From the NCBI RefSeq assembly GCF_900079725.1, contig NZ_LT599032.1, forward strand, positions 370,948 through 434,947: 64,000 nt of DNA. The letters are read 5' to 3'. Below, piece by piece: positions 1 to 7,977 of this stretch; positions within the stretch are counted from its first letter, which is position 1; every line of letters begins with the position of its first letter. The notes under the pieces were generated by a model that saw only the letters and a program-made list of their open reading frames with translations, was not told the DNA's origin and searched no databases. Source of the DNA: an uncultured Dysgonomonas sp. GTDB taxonomy: Bacteria; Bacteroidota; Bacteroidia; Bacteroidales; Dysgonomonadaceae. A program made the position numbers and the translations under genes.

Positions 1-2
1 GT

Positions 3-1994
3 AAAATAGAGCCGCAAATAAAGAAAGCTCGGGAATTGGATATTCGCATTGTTGGAGCCAAATCTAATTTAGAGAGTGTAACAAAGGAGTATCAGCAAAC
101 GATTGAATCGAAGATAAAAATAGAAAAATCTATTCTCGCTACACAATCAGCGATGGAAACGGCAGAAAAAACGATAGAAAAAAATAATCTTTGGTTTGCC
201 GACCATAAAGAATATGTCCATATTGTTCCGAGGGTTGATTTAATTATCAATCTACTCAACGATGTTGAAACTGCTCAAAAACAGGGTACAAATAATTCGA
301 AGACACTAGCAGAGTCCAAAGAGATACTTTATAGAGAAGAACAAAAACTTGTTGGGCTAAAAACGGAAGCTGAAAGATTGAATAACTTACTTCCTGCCGA
401 GATTGCGGTACTGAGAGCAAAGCTACAAGACGGGAATCCTTGTCCTGTATGTGGAAGTCTGCATCACCCGATGGCTGATATTCAGGGTGAAAGTCTGGAA
501 GAGGCGGAGCTAAGCAGAGCGAAAAAGGAGGTAAGCGATAAAATAACATCACTTGCAGATAGTATAGACAAAGGCAAGAGTGAAAATATTCGGCTACAAT
601 CGATGATTGACAGTTATGCCACTCAATCCGCTGAAGCGCTTGCTAAATTAACTGATTGTCTTGGTGGGTTACCTACTTGGCAACAGGAATTTGAACAAGG
701 GCAGTTACAAAATAGACTAAAAAAAATAACAGAACTTTGGAATAAATATATTTCGGAGCAAACAACAACCAATGAGCAGATTGGTAAGTTGAAAACTTCA
801 TTGGAGCATGAACATAAAAATCTAGCAGAAATCAAAGAGGAGGCATTGAGTAAAGAGGCTAAATATAAAAACAGCAAGACTGAGTTAGAAAAACTGCAAG
901 GCAATCGGTCAGAAGTTCTTGATGGAAAATCTGCCGATGCTATTGAAAAAATACTTGGTGATACCACTAACAAAACGGCCGACAGACTCAAAAAGCTAAC
1001 TACATCAAAAGGAGAAATAGCAACCAAAGGCGAAACATTCGCAGGAATTATTAGTCAGATTTTGGCTGACATTTCGAACCTGTCTAAACGTTGCGAAGAT
1101 TTACAAAAAACAATTGATGCTTGGCTTATCCTCCAAAATGGAGAAATTTCGGCAGAGCAATTGACGGAACTGTTATCAAAGGACAGTAGCTGGCTCACAT
1201 CCGAACGAGAAGCTTTAAGCCGATTTCGGGAAAATAAAACATCAGCCCAGGCAACACTTGCTGAACGTAGAAAAAACCTCGAAAAACATTACGAGGCCGA
1301 AATTAAGCTTGCGGATGGAGAGGAGCAAGAAATACTAAAAACTATTTTGGCGGAAAGAAACTCATATATTGAACAAAAGACGAAACGGAATACCGAAATA
1401 GATATGTTAGTCGCTAATCACGAAAGGGGGCAGATTAAGATCAAGGCATTCGAAAAAGAACTTACAGAAAAGAGTACTTTATCTGAGAACTGGAAAAAAT
1501 TGAACGATATGTTTGGCTCAGCTGATGGTGCAAAGTTCAAGGTCTTAGCTCAGGGATATACACTTGAAGCTTTGCTGACTTATGCGAATAAACATCTGCA
1601 AGAGTTATCCAAACGTTATGAATTACAGCGTATTCCCGATACATTAGGTTTGCAAGTTGTAGATTTAGATATGCTAGGCGAGGTGAGAACAGTACATTCT
1701 CTGTCCGGAGGAGAATCATTTCTAATTTCCTTAGCTTTAGCATTGGGCTTATCCTCTTTGTCATCAAATCGTATGAAAGTAGAGTCACTATTTATTGACG
1801 AAGGCTTTGGTTCGCTCGATATAGATACATTGCGTATAGCGATGGATGCACTAGAACAATTACAAACCCAAGGTCGAAAAATCGGGGTAATATCGCACGT
1901 AGCTGAAATGACCGAACGAATCACAACCCAAGTCAGAGTTGTTAAAACCTCAAATGGAAGAAGTAAAGTTGAGGTGAGCGGTGGTTATAAATAG
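3..1994 (+). CDS. sbcC: Exonuclease subunit SbcC, 3' part (5' end outside window)
   Basis: SbcC is the SMC/Rad50-like ATPase of the SbcCD nuclease, which cuts DNA hairpins and double-strand ends. The frame is open to the window edge, so the N-terminal Walker A part is missing. What is visible is a long coiled coil (many E/K/L heptads) interrupted by a zinc-hook CPVC near residue 135 counted from the first in-frame TTG at position 36, and a C-terminal ATPase half with the signature LSGGESF, the Walker B stretch ESLFIDEGFGSLD and the H-loop region GVISHV. The domain order is right for SbcC/Rad50. sbcD is expected just upstream, outside the window. It is the last chromosomal-type gene before the restriction-modification island. 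Seen: motifs and coiled coil. Family knowledge: function. Confidence 0.93.
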   Translation, partial: KIEPQIKKARELDIRIVGAKSNLESVTKEYQQTIESKIKIEKSILATQSAMETAEKTIEKNNLWFADHKEYVHIVPRVDLIINLLNDVETAQKQGTNNSKTLAESKEILYREEQKLVGLKTEAERLNNLLPAEIAVLRAKLQDGNPCPVCGSLHHPMADIQGESLEEAELSRAKKEVSDKITSLADSIDKGKSENIRLQSMIDSYATQSAEALAKLTDCLGGLPTWQQEFEQGQLQNRLKKITELWNKYISEQTTTNEQIGKLKTSLEHEHKNLAEIKEEALSKEAKYKNSKTELEKLQGNRSEVLDGKSADAIEKILGDTTNKTADRLKKLTTSKGEIATKGETFAGIISQILADISNLSKRCEDLQKTIDAWLILQNGEISAEQLTELLSKDSSWLTSEREALSRFRENKTSAQATLAERRKNLEKHYEAEIKLADGEEQEILKTILAERNSYIEQKTKRNTEIDMLVANHERGQIKIKAFEKELTEKSTLSENWKKLNDMFGSADGAKFKVLAQGYTLEALLTYANKHLQELSKRYELQRIPDTLGLQVVDLDMLGEVRTVHSLSGGESFLISLALALGLSSLSSNRMKVESLFIDEGFGSLDIDTLRIAMDALEQLQTQGRKIGVISHVAEMTERITTQVRVVKTSNGRSKVEVSGGYK

Positions 1995-2110
1995 AAACAG
2001 GTAAATTACAAATCAAAAATTGATTTTGCCCGAAAACCTCAAGCCACACTCAAAGAACGGAGGGTATTATATTATCAAACTATAGAATATTATGGAGTTT
2101 TATAAAAATA

Positions 2111-2132
2111 ACGGGAGTTCAAAGGCTCCCGT
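2111..2132 (-). terminator. Terminator of the recombinase gene
   Basis: A 7-bp GC-rich stem (ACGGGAG paired with CTCCCGT, 8-nt loop) lies just after the stop codon of the minus-strand recombinase. Read on the minus strand it is followed by a T-rich tract (TTATTTTT), so it fits an intrinsic terminator. Confidence 0.7.
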
Positions 2133-2140
2133 CTTAAATA

Positions 2141-3067
2141 CTACTTCAAAGTCTTAAACATCTTATCTATACATTTTTTCTTTTGCTCTAAATTGGGGTG
2201 TACATATAGATTCAATGTCGTAGTTATATTAGAATGTCCGAGAAGTACACTTACTGTTTTATAATCGCACTCACTTTCGATGCAACGTGTAGCGAAGCTG
2301 TGCCTCAAGCCGTGAAATTTTAATTCTGGAATACCCAATGCTTTTATAAATTGCTTAAAGTAGCTTCGGTAGGTTCTTGGCTCTGTTGGTTTAGCTTCGT
2401 TTGTCAAGACAAAAAAATCTTTATTAACCACCTTCTTGATGGGTTTCAAAATTCGAGACAATTCGCGAGTCATTGGAATATCCCGAATAGAATTTCGAGT
2501 TTTTGGAGTGTCAAGTATTACTTCGGTATGTCTATTGCCTGCTTCCACAACATATACACGCTGAATTGTCCGCCTAATGCTTATTATCCCCGTATCTGTG
2601 TTGATGTCGTCCCAAGTCAGTGCACAAACTTCCCCAATTCTCATCCCCGCAGCCAGACACACATATATCCCCAAATTTCTAAAAGTAAAATGCGTTTGAA
2701 CATAGTTCATTATTTTCTTCTGATCCGATCTGCTCAACACTTCAATATTCTGTTTTTCTCGCTGTGTAGGGAACTTAATATCAAATGGGTTATAATCAAA
2801 CAAATCACCTTTTGCTCCGAACTTCAAGACCATCTTCAAAACTATTAAAATATCCTTGATAGACTTTTGGCTCAACCCCACTTCTAGTTTCTCAAAAACA
2901 AACGACTGTACCTCGGCTTCTTGTATTTTGTCCATATCCCCAAAAGCAGATAGTATGTGATTCTCGATCAGGAGCATATAAGCCGAGTAGGTCGATTTTT
3001 TCACATATTGCTTTTTGTCTACCGCCCATAAGTCAATGATTTCTTTGACTTTTTTTTTGTTTTCCAT
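2141..3067 (-). CDS. Tyrosine site-specific recombinase (probable hsdS invertase)
   Basis: This 308-residue tyrosine recombinase has an N-terminal SAM-like core-binding domain (about 1-110) and a C-terminal catalytic domain. Catalytic residues visible are R143 (in AGMRIGEV), H252 and R255 (HGLRH), H278 (LLGHSN) and the nucleophile Y288 (LNLYVH). The start is ATG at 3067. It lies 76 bp outside the outer inverted repeat of the hsdS locus and reads away from it, so inversion of the hsdS segment would not disrupt it. Tyrosine recombinases next to hsdS pairs are known in Bacteroidales as the enzymes that shuffle specificity cassettes. No phage or conjugation genes lie nearby, so a prophage or ICE integrase is less likely. 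That it acts on the hsdS repeats is inference from position. Confidence 0.92.
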   Translation of the reverse strand: MENKKKVKEIIDLWAVDKKQYVKKSTYSAYMLLIENHILSAFGDMDKIQEAEVQSFVFEKLEVGLSQKSIKDILIVLKMVLKFGAKGDLFDYNPFDIKFPTQREKQNIEVLSRSDQKKIMNYVQTHFTFRNLGIYVCLAAGMRIGEVCALTWDDINTDTGIISIRRTIQRVYVVEAGNRHTEVILDTPKTRNSIRDIPMTRELSRILKPIKKVVNKDFFVLTNEAKPTEPRTYRSYFKQFIKALGIPELKFHGLRHSFATRCIESECDYKTVSVLLGHSNITTTLNLYVHPNLEQKKKCIDKMFKTLK

Positions 3068-3142
3068 TGTTGTTTTATTCTAAATTAGTTAATACTTGTA
3101 TCAATTAAAAGATACAAAAAATCCTGAAGTTTTATCCTTAAG

Positions 3143-3188
3143 GTTCCAAATTTGAGATTCCCTGAATTTGAGGGCGAGTGGGAAGTGA
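3143..3188 (+). repeat. Outer inverted repeat, left copy (46 bp)
   Basis: These 46 bases are the exact reverse complement of 5381-5426. They encode the start of the conserved HsdS N-terminal segment (VPNLRFPEFEGEWEV). Identity ends sharply on both sides (3142 and 3189), as expected for a recombination or gene-conversion tract. Confidence 0.95.
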
Positions 3189-4309
3189 CATTTCTTGGAA
3201 ATGAGTGCACGGTTAACCCGAAAGTATCTACTCTAGAAAGTGAATTTGTTTACGTCGATTTAGAGTCAGTAGTTAAAGGAGTATTGATAAGTACAAATCA
3301 TATAAATAGGTCGGAAGCTCCGAGCCGAGCTCAAAGAGTTCTTTCGGATAAAGATATATTATTTCAATGTGTACGCCCCTATCAGTTAAACAATTATATT
3401 TATCATAGACAAGGCAGTAAGCAATGGGTAGCTTCCACAGGATATGCACAAATACGGACAAAGCATAATATTGATTTCCTTTATCAATTATTAAATTCTC
3501 CTCAATTCAATCAAGAAGTAATGCTTCGCTGTACGGGTACAAGTTATCCTGCAATATCGGGTACAGATCTTGGAAATATCCCAATATCAATTTGTTCCAA
3601 TGAAGAGCAAAAGAAAATAGGAGGGCTATTATTTCGGATAGACGATCAGATTGCCACCCAAAGCAAAATAATTGAGGGTTTGAAGGAATTAAAAGCTTGG
3701 CTCAGCAAACAACTATTTAGTCGCAAGCTCCGCTTCAAAGATGAGAATGGGAATGATTTTCCAGAGTGGGTGGAAACGAAATTAGGGGAAATAGCAGAAA
3801 CGTATTCAGGCGGAACACCTACTTCGACAAATAATAGCTATTATATTGGGAATATTCCATTTATTAAGTCGGGAGAAATTTCATCTGATAAAACAGAACA
3901 GTTCATCAATGAGGAGGCTTTGAAAAATTCGTCAGCAAAAATGGTATCTAAAGGCGATTTACTACTAGCCTTATATGGTGCGACCAGTGGAGAGGTTGCA
4001 ATATCTCAAATAGCAGGTGCTATAAATCAAGCAGTGTTAGTTATTAAGAGTATGCAAAATACTAATTTCCTTCATCATTTCTTAAGATGTAATAAGGAAA
4101 ATATAATTTCTACATACCTTCAAGGTGGACAAGGTAATTTATCGGCACAAATTGTAAAAAATATAACTATAAATCTTCCATCCCTCACTGAACAGAAAAA
4201 AATAGCCGATTTCCTTTCTGAAATCGACAATAAAGTAGAAGTTGAAACTACAACATTTGACTTGCTGACCAAACAAAAACATTATCTTTTACGACAGATG
4301 TTTATATAA
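3143..4309 (+). CDS. hsdS: Silent hsdS cassette (type I specificity subunit without start)
   Basis: HsdS carries two target-recognition domains (TRDs), each reading one half of the split DNA target. This copy has two TRDs separated by the conserved central helix region (IDDQIATQSKIIEGLKELKAWLSKQLFS) and ends in LLRQMFI. It has no usable start: upstream of 3143 the frame meets a TGA at 3125-3127 with no ATG, and the first possible initiator is a TTG inside the repeat (3152). The active copy supplies 13 extra N-terminal codons. It is therefore a stored cassette, expressed only when inverted behind hsdM. After inversion at the 46-bp repeats it would join in frame and give about 401 residues. It converges on the active hsdS and overlaps it by 8 bp. 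Seen: sequence, frame, repeats. Inference: silent state. Confidence 0.88.
   Translation, partial: VPNLRFPEFEGEWEVTFLGNECTVNPKVSTLESEFVYVDLESVVKGVLISTNHINRSEAPSRAQRVLSDKDILFQCVRPYQLNNYIYHRQGSKQWVASTGYAQIRTKHNIDFLYQLLNSPQFNQEVMLRCTGTSYPAISGTDLGNIPISICSNEEQKKIGGLLFRIDDQIATQSKIIEGLKELKAWLSKQLFSRKLRFKDENGNDFPEWVETKLGEIAETYSGGTPTSTNNSYYIGNIPFIKSGEISSDKTEQFINEEALKNSSAKMVSKGDLLLALYGATSGEVAISQIAGAINQAVLVIKSMQNTNFLHHFLRCNKENIISTYLQGGQGNLSAQIVKNITINLPSLTEQKKIADFLSEIDNKVEVETTTFDLLTKQKHYLLRQMFI
3657..3744 (+). repeat. Inner inverted repeat, left copy (88 bp)
   Basis: These 88 bases are the exact reverse complement of 4882-4969. They encode the central conserved linker between TRD1 and TRD2. Both copies are in the same codon phase (first base is codon position 2), so crossover here swaps TRD2 without a frameshift. 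Confidence 0.95.
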
Positions 4310-4317
4310 ACATCTGT
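4294..4317. repeat. 24-bp perfect palindrome at the hsdS tail-to-tail junction
   Basis: The sequence starts ACAGATGTTTAT and continues with its own reverse complement. It encodes the last codons (Q-M-F-I-stop) of both convergent hsdS genes at once, so both proteins end identically and their stops overlap. It marks the symmetry axis of the invertible locus. It could also form a weak hairpin in either transcript; no T-tract follows. Confidence 0.9.
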
Positions 4318-5465
4318 TTGAGGAGGTATTTTTTCTGAATTTCTAATTGTTGTAATACTTTAGACTCTATTCTGATCTTATAATCATAAGAAGAAAGAAA
4401 ATCAGTTATTTTGCCCTGTTCCTCCATGCAAGGCTGTTCAAATCTAATTTTGGAGAAATTTTCATAAAATAAGTAATCCCTCACACCTCCTTCAACATTC
4501 TTCAAAACTTCTTTGTTAAATGAATTAGTTTTAAAGAAATGAAACAAGAAATTATCGTTTATGGAGTCTTGGGTTTTGAAACAAACATATAATGAGCTAA
4601 TAATTATATTCTCTAAATTGCCACTATACCCGATTGAACCAACGTTTATTCTTGCTGGATTATATGCAAAAGTGTGTTTGTTTATTACTTTATATAGTTT
4701 GATGTCATAACCTCTATCATCACTATCAATTCCTTCAAATTGTTCATTTTGAGGAACAAATCCGTCTTTGTTATTTATTGAATATACTGGAAGTTTTTCA
4801 TTGTTTTTATTTCTTTCACTTACAACCATTGTAACATTTCCTAATAGCTGCGTTTTCCATTCTGGAAAATCTGCCCCATCATCATCTTTGAAGCGGAGCT
4901 TGCGACTAAATAGTTGTTTGCTGAGCCAAGCTTTTAATTCCTTCAAACCCTCAATTATTTTGCTTTGGGCTGCAATACGTTCGTCTATCAGAGATAAAAA
5001 AGAAGCTATTTTTTGTTGCTCAGAAATATCGGGAATAGAAATCTCGATCTGTTCTATTGTACTTTTTGAAAGACTAGGAACACCAGATGCTTCATTATAC
5101 ATTAACCAATTTATCTGTTCAAAAACATTGAATACAAATTTAGGTAGAACGTTCTTGTACGAATAAGTATAAAATAACGTATCCACAGTCCAAAACTTAC
5201 CATTATAATAGAATGGTTTGTTAATTGTACCTTTTCGCCCAATACATACCGACTCCCCATCAAAAAGAAATTCATTCACAGAGGTCATATAGCCTCCAGT
5301 ACCAAAAACAGGAATATTTCCTTCTTTTAGATGTTTATAATCTCTACCACTCCCAACTTTAAGAATCTCTCCCAACTTCTTCACTTCCCACTCGCCCTCA
5401 AATTCAGGGAATCTCAAATTTGGAACGTTGCCCTTATTTTTTCTCTCTTCTTTCATACCAGTCAT
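4302..5465 (-). CDS. hsdS: Type I restriction-modification specificity subunit HsdS (expressed copy)
   Basis: HsdS directs the HsdM2S methylase and the HsdR2M2S nuclease to a bipartite target. The protein has TRD1 (roughly 15-165), the conserved central spacer (SKIIEGLKELKAWLSKQL), TRD2 and a C-terminal helix ending in LLKQMFI. I place the start at ATG 5465 (387 residues), about 40 bp after the hsdM stop. A second ATG at 5456 is possible, and a TTG at 5480 is less likely. It is the last gene of a minus-strand hsdR-X-hsdM-hsdS operon, so this is the copy that is transcribed. Only repeat-encoded segments are shared at the DNA level with the convergent cassette; the TRDs are unrelated by eye. 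Confidence 0.93.
   Translation of the reverse strand: MTGMKEERKNKGNVPNLRFPEFEGEWEVKKLGEILKVGSGRDYKHLKEGNIPVFGTGGYMTSVNEFLFDGESVCIGRKGTINKPFYYNGKFWTVDTLFYTYSYKNVLPKFVFNVFEQINWLMYNEASGVPSLSKSTIEQIEISIPDISEQQKIASFLSLIDERIAAQSKIIEGLKELKAWLSKQLFSRKLRFKDDDGADFPEWKTQLLGNVTMVVSERNKNNEKLPVYSINNKDGFVPQNEQFEGIDSDDRGYDIKLYKVINKHTFAYNPARINVGSIGYSGNLENIIISSLYVCFKTQDSINDNFLFHFFKTNSFNKEVLKNVEGGVRDYLFYENFSKIRFEQPCMEEQGKITDFLSSYDYKIRIESKVLQQLEIQKKYLLKQMFI
4882..4969 (-). repeat. Inner inverted repeat, right copy (88 bp)
   Basis: Exact reverse complement of 3657-3744. It lies in the linker between the two TRDs of the expressed hsdS. Recombination between the two copies inverts 3657-4969 and exchanges only TRD2. 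Confidence 0.95.
5381..5426 (-). repeat. Outer inverted repeat, right copy (46 bp)
   Basis: Exact reverse complement of 3143-3188. It lies 13 codons inside the expressed hsdS. Recombination between the copies inverts 3143-5426, replacing both TRDs while keeping the original start codon and the operon. Confidence 0.95.
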
Positions 5466-5505
5466 TGTAATGCTTTGCAATTTAACATTGAGGATTTATC
5501 CAAAA

Positions 5506-7047
5506 CTAAAAAACCAATCCTAACTCTTTTAGATACACTTCAATTTGGCTATCCAAATCGCTGCGTTTTGCTTCGAGTTCTTTAATTTCACGCATTACGG
5601 CATGAATATCTATTTCCTCTTCTTCTTCGAACGTGTCTACGTACCGAGGAATATTTAGATTAAAATCGTTGTCAATAATCTCTTGTAGTGAAGCGCGATG
5701 AGAATACTTTTCGAGTTCGGCACGAGTAGCGTAAGTATCCACAATCTTGTCTATATGCTCCTCTCTCAACTTATTCTGATTCTTTACTTTCTCAAATGCT
5801 TTTGAGGCATCAATAAACAAAATATTATCGCCATCTTTTCGGCATTTTTTGAAAACTAGTATACATGTAGGAATACTAGTTCCATAAAATAAGTTGGCTG
5901 GCAGTCCAATAATGGCATCAATATAGTTTTTGTTCTCAATCAAATAGCGGCGAATCTTACCCTCGGATGCTCCACGAAACAGCACCCCGTGAGGAGCCAC
6001 GCAAGCCATTGTACCACCATCACTTAAGTGATGTATCATGTGTAGAATAAAGGCATAATCGGCTTTGCTTTTGGGGGCTAATGCTCCGGCACGGCTAAAA
6101 CGATCGTCGGTATTATATTTGCTATCGGCAGTCCAATTAGCTGAAAATGGAGGGTTTGCTACAATGGCATCAAACACTTCATTCTCAAATTGGTCGTCCT
6201 CTAACGTATCACCACTACGTATTTCGAACTTATCGTATCGTTGATTATGCAATAGCATATTCATTCGGGCGAGGTTGTAGGTAGTAGGGTTCTTTTCCTG
6301 CCCATATATAAATTCGGCTCCGCCCTCTTTGGCTACACGTAACAGCAGCGAACCCGAACCGCAGGTGGGGTCATAAACATTACGTAACCGAGAATGATCT
6401 ACCGTAACAATACGTGCGAGAATAGTTGACACTTCCTGCGGAGTATAAAATTCGCCTGCCTTTTGTCCAGCACCGGCAGCAAATTCTCCGATCATATATT
6501 CATAAGCATCTCCTAAAACATCTATTTCGGCATCTTCCAGTCGAAAATCTATTTCGTCGAGAGCTAATAAGAGGCTACTTATTAATTTATTTTTATCGTC
6601 CGCTGTCTTACCTAGTTTGGCAGATGTCAAGTCCACATCATCGAATAAGTTTTGAAAATCATCTTGCGAATCGGCGCTCAATGTACTATCCTCGATGCGC
6701 TTGAATGCTACACCCAAAACCTCAAGTATAAACTTGCCAACCTTGGCATCTGCAATGAGTGTAGAAAACAGAAACTCCGACTCAAGGAAATATCCTATTT
6801 CTTCAATGGCAGCCTCTCTCAGCTCTTGCTTAAATTCCTCGTCCTCGGTAGCCCATGCAATTTGAAAGGTTATTTTGTCGTTTTTAAGTTGTTCATTAAT
6901 GTACAACTCTATTCGCTCAGAGAGGTATTTGTAGAATATCAATCCCAGTCCATAATTCATAAAGTCACTGGCATTCATATTTCCACGCATATCGCACGCC
7001 ATCTTCCAAAGCTGTGCTTTTAGTATTCTTTGTTGTTCTTCGCTCAT
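5506..7047 (-). CDS. hsdM: Type I restriction-modification DNA methyltransferase HsdM
   Basis: HsdM transfers a methyl group from S-adenosylmethionine to N6 of adenine in the host target, and forms the core of the restriction complex. The N-terminal helical HsdM_N domain (LWKMACDMRGNMNASDF) is followed by the N6_Mtase domain with SAM-binding motif I DPTCGSGSLLL (D226) and the catalytic NPPF motif (N298). I chose ATG 7047 (513 residues) rather than the longer TTG start at 7077, because the longer form would overlap the stop of the upstream gene. It lies 10 nt after the DUF5655 gene and about 40 nt before hsdS, in one operon. Length is usual for the family. Confidence 0.96.
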   Translation of the reverse strand: MSEEQQRILKAQLWKMACDMRGNMNASDFMNYGLGLIFYKYLSERIELYINEQLKNDKITFQIAWATEDEEFKQELREAAIEEIGYFLESEFLFSTLIADAKVGKFILEVLGVAFKRIEDSTLSADSQDDFQNLFDDVDLTSAKLGKTADDKNKLISSLLLALDEIDFRLEDAEIDVLGDAYEYMIGEFAAGAGQKAGEFYTPQEVSTILARIVTVDHSRLRNVYDPTCGSGSLLLRVAKEGGAEFIYGQEKNPTTYNLARMNMLLHNQRYDKFEIRSGDTLEDDQFENEVFDAIVANPPFSANWTADSKYNTDDRFSRAGALAPKSKADYAFILHMIHHLSDGGTMACVAPHGVLFRGASEGKIRRYLIENKNYIDAIIGLPANLFYGTSIPTCILVFKKCRKDGDNILFIDASKAFEKVKNQNKLREEHIDKIVDTYATRAELEKYSHRASLQEIIDNDFNLNIPRYVDTFEEEEEIDIHAVMREIKELEAKRSDLDSQIEVYLKELGLVF

Positions 7048-7057
7048 AATATTGTAC

Positions 7058-7963
7058 TTAGATTGCTTGTTTAACAAGACTCATTATATACTCTAGATTT
7101 TTATCATCGGCTACTTTTACTTCATAGTCTCCATTTCCGAGATGCCCGACAGATGAAATATCACGAGTAATATTTTTGGGGTCATCAAGATTACCCCTCT
7201 TAATATTGATAGTTAATTTTAAACCGTTTTTCTGTATCTCAAAATCACAAACGTTATTATTTCCTATTTTGAATGCAATATAAAATTTCTGAGGCCTAAC
7301 TTCTATTCCATCAGCAAGATTGAGAATGGATGATTTAAATTTTTCATATAACTCTATAACCTCCTCGGATTTTCCACGCAGAAGATCCTCCTCTGTATAA
7401 ACCTTTATCTCGTTTGTAACTTCCTTTAGTTCTGTATTGGTTTGAGTTATTGGCTTAATACTCTCAGCCGATTTTGTTTTACGTATAGGCGAAATAGTAA
7501 CCGTTCCATTCTCGAATCTCTTAAACTCCCAGAGTTCGATAGCAAGATCTTTGAAATTAGTTGCTTCTTTTTGATTTTCAGTAAAATCAGTAGAAACAAA
7601 TACAACTCGGGTTTGCGACCAGTCTACACTATCACGTGCCAACGTTTTCTCTAGTCCTTCATTGTACTCTAAAATGAAATCTGCTTTGTTTTGGAGCATC
7701 AAACTTAAATATGTAAACCCTTGATCAACAACACTTGCATTCCGATCTCGTTTGTATTCGATAATAACAAAAGCCTTTGATTGTGGGTCGTAGGCAAGTG
7801 TATCTATACGTTTACTCTTAATGGTAAATTCAGATTTGACTAATTCTAACCCCATAATGAGAGGTAGATTTTGTTCAAACAAATTCTGAATATCTCTTTC
7901 GAGCTTGAAAGGTTTCTCTTTAATCTGCTCCAATTTATCACCTAGGGATTTGTATAGTATCAT
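7058..7963 (-). CDS. DUF5655-type protein with PD-(D/E)XK nuclease-like domain, embedded in the RM operon
   Basis: The N-terminal half has a nuclease-like core: RIDTLAYDPQSKAFVIIEYKR offers the D...ExK triad typical of the PD-(D/E)XK fold, as in DUF91/NucS-like enzymes. The C-terminal part (about 200-300) resembles the DUF5655 domain, which is often found at the end of such proteins. The start is ATG 7963 (301 residues, 14 nt after the hsdR stop); an upstream TTG at 7987 overlaps hsdR and is less likely. It sits between hsdR and hsdM with no gaps, so it is co-transcribed. Its role is not established: it may be an auxiliary nuclease or an RM accessory factor. Domain assignment is from memory of the families, not from a search. 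Confidence 0.7.
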   Translation of the reverse strand: MILYKSLGDKLEQIKEKPFKLERDIQNLFEQNLPLIMGLELVKSEFTIKSKRIDTLAYDPQSKAFVIIEYKRDRNASVVDQGFTYLSLMLQNKADFILEYNEGLEKTLARDSVDWSQTRVVFVSTDFTENQKEATNFKDLAIELWEFKRFENGTVTISPIRKTKSAESIKPITQTNTELKEVTNEIKVYTEEDLLRGKSEEVIELYEKFKSSILNLADGIEVRPQKFYIAFKIGNNNVCDFEIQKNGLKLTINIKRGNLDDPKNITRDISSVGHLGNGDYEVKVADDKNLEYIMSLVKQAI

Positions 7964-7977
7964 AAATTTAATTTGCC

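Noticed and set aside
2141-3067. Recombinase as sign of a prophage or integrative element
   Set aside because: No structural, replication or transfer genes and no att-like direct repeats nearby; hsdS inverted repeats explain its presence better.
5466-5480. TTG start for the expressed hsdS (also 7077 for hsdM and 7987 for the DUF5655 gene)
   Set aside because: Each longer start is TTG with a good ATG a few codons on, and two of them overlap the upstream gene.
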